Translations under genes and position numbers: made by a program | Shown: one piece after another, positions 46,867 through 47,078 of the stretch | Numbering within the stretch: position 1 is the first letter of the stretch | Layout: every line of letters starts with the position of its first letter | The notes under the pieces: generated by a model | Told to the model about the DNA's origin: nothing | What the model saw: the letters and a program-made list of their open reading frames with translations, nothing else | Databases searched by the model: none | DNA from: Oxalobacteraceae bacterium | Lineage (GTDB): Bacteria > Pseudomonadota > Gammaproteobacteria > Burkholderiales > Burkholderiaceae_D | NCBI GenBank assembly: GCA_947374865.1 | Contig: CANCDR010000019.1 | Location: forward strand, 1 to 47,078 | Length of the DNA: 47,078 nucleotides | Reading direction: 5' to 3'

Positions 46867-47078
46867 ATTGCTTCTCTTCGTCATATTTTAGTCAGAAAAC
46901 TGATTCTCGGATCACGAACCCGCTACATGAAAAACCTAAATTAGCGCAGAATGTCGCAAATTTTTCAATGTGCGTAAGCTGACGATTCCTCGCCTTATCA
47001 ATCTACGCTGATGGTGTTTTTACTTTCCGATGCGAAACAAGTCTGTTGATTTTTAAGTGACCGTTGATCTGCACGTCC
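46867..47078. other. Right-end region without recognisable features
   Basis: The last 212 bp are AT-rich compared with the repeats to the left. No gene, RNA or clear promoter could be supported on either strand. It may be the upstream region of a gene beyond the window. Confidence 0.4.

Overview
The window looks like a housekeeping stretch of a betaproteobacterial chromosome, most likely Burkholderiales and probably Oxalobacteraceae (Undibacterium/Herminiimonas-like). The reasons are the gene orders (hda-HAD-pcnB-folK-panB; hrcA/nadK/recN/hemH/grpE/dnaK/dnaJ; fur/bamE/dapB; exbBD-leuS-lptE-holA-proA), the moderate G+C, and protein sequences typical of that order. The genus is inference. About 44 protein genes and one tRNA gene are supported. 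No rRNA, insertion sequence, prophage or CRISPR array was seen.

Layout. 1-372: 5' end of recA (minus strand) with a LexA box in its promoter. 614-5246: an overlapping operon of response regulator, histidine kinase, small DUF4212 subunit and sodium/solute symporter, so sensor and transporter are made together. 5337-7725: circularly permuted ATP-grasp plus alpha-E protein pair. 7733-14140: purM (minus), then an AI-2E-type permease, hda, a HAD phosphatase, pcnB, folK and panB. 14181-19336 (minus): a three-gene export cassette (HlyD-type adaptor, C39-peptidase ABC exporter, second ABC exporter) of the NHLP/NHLM peptide-secretion type. No precursor peptide or modification enzyme lies beside it, and this is the main accessory locus. 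19597-28208 (minus): carbonic anhydrase, dnaJ, dnaK, grpE, hemH, recN and nadK. Sigma-32-type promoters precede grpE and dnaK, and a terminator-like hairpin separates dnaK from dnaJ. 28254-30113: HAD hydrolase and hrcA. 30173-30763: hicAB toxin-antitoxin. 30859-31949 (minus): an exported peroxiredoxin and fur. 32028-34877: bamE, dapB, exbB, exbD and an orphan barstar-like gene. 34965-40561: leuS, lptE, holA, proA. 40601-43862: HemJ-like protein, THUMP RNA methyltransferase, succinate-semialdehyde dehydrogenase. 43872-45029 (minus): an unusual fusion of a formyltransferase-like domain with two C-terminal ACT domains. 45343-46202: tRNA-Gly(CCC) with promoter and terminator, then the tRNA methyltransferase gene trmB. 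46203-47078: no believable gene, but four stacked repeat structures.

Themes. Heat shock is represented by GrpE, DnaK, DnaJ and HrcA, but no complete CIRCE operator is visible. Tetrahydrofolate and one-carbon chemistry appears several times (folK, panB, purM, the formyltransferase-ACT fusion). The outer membrane is served by bamE and lptE. The items most worth follow-up are the NHLP export cassette with a shortened second ABC protein, the formyltransferase-ACT fusion, the dnaK-dnaJ attenuator, the EF-hand-like loop in the symporter, and the repeat cluster at the right end.
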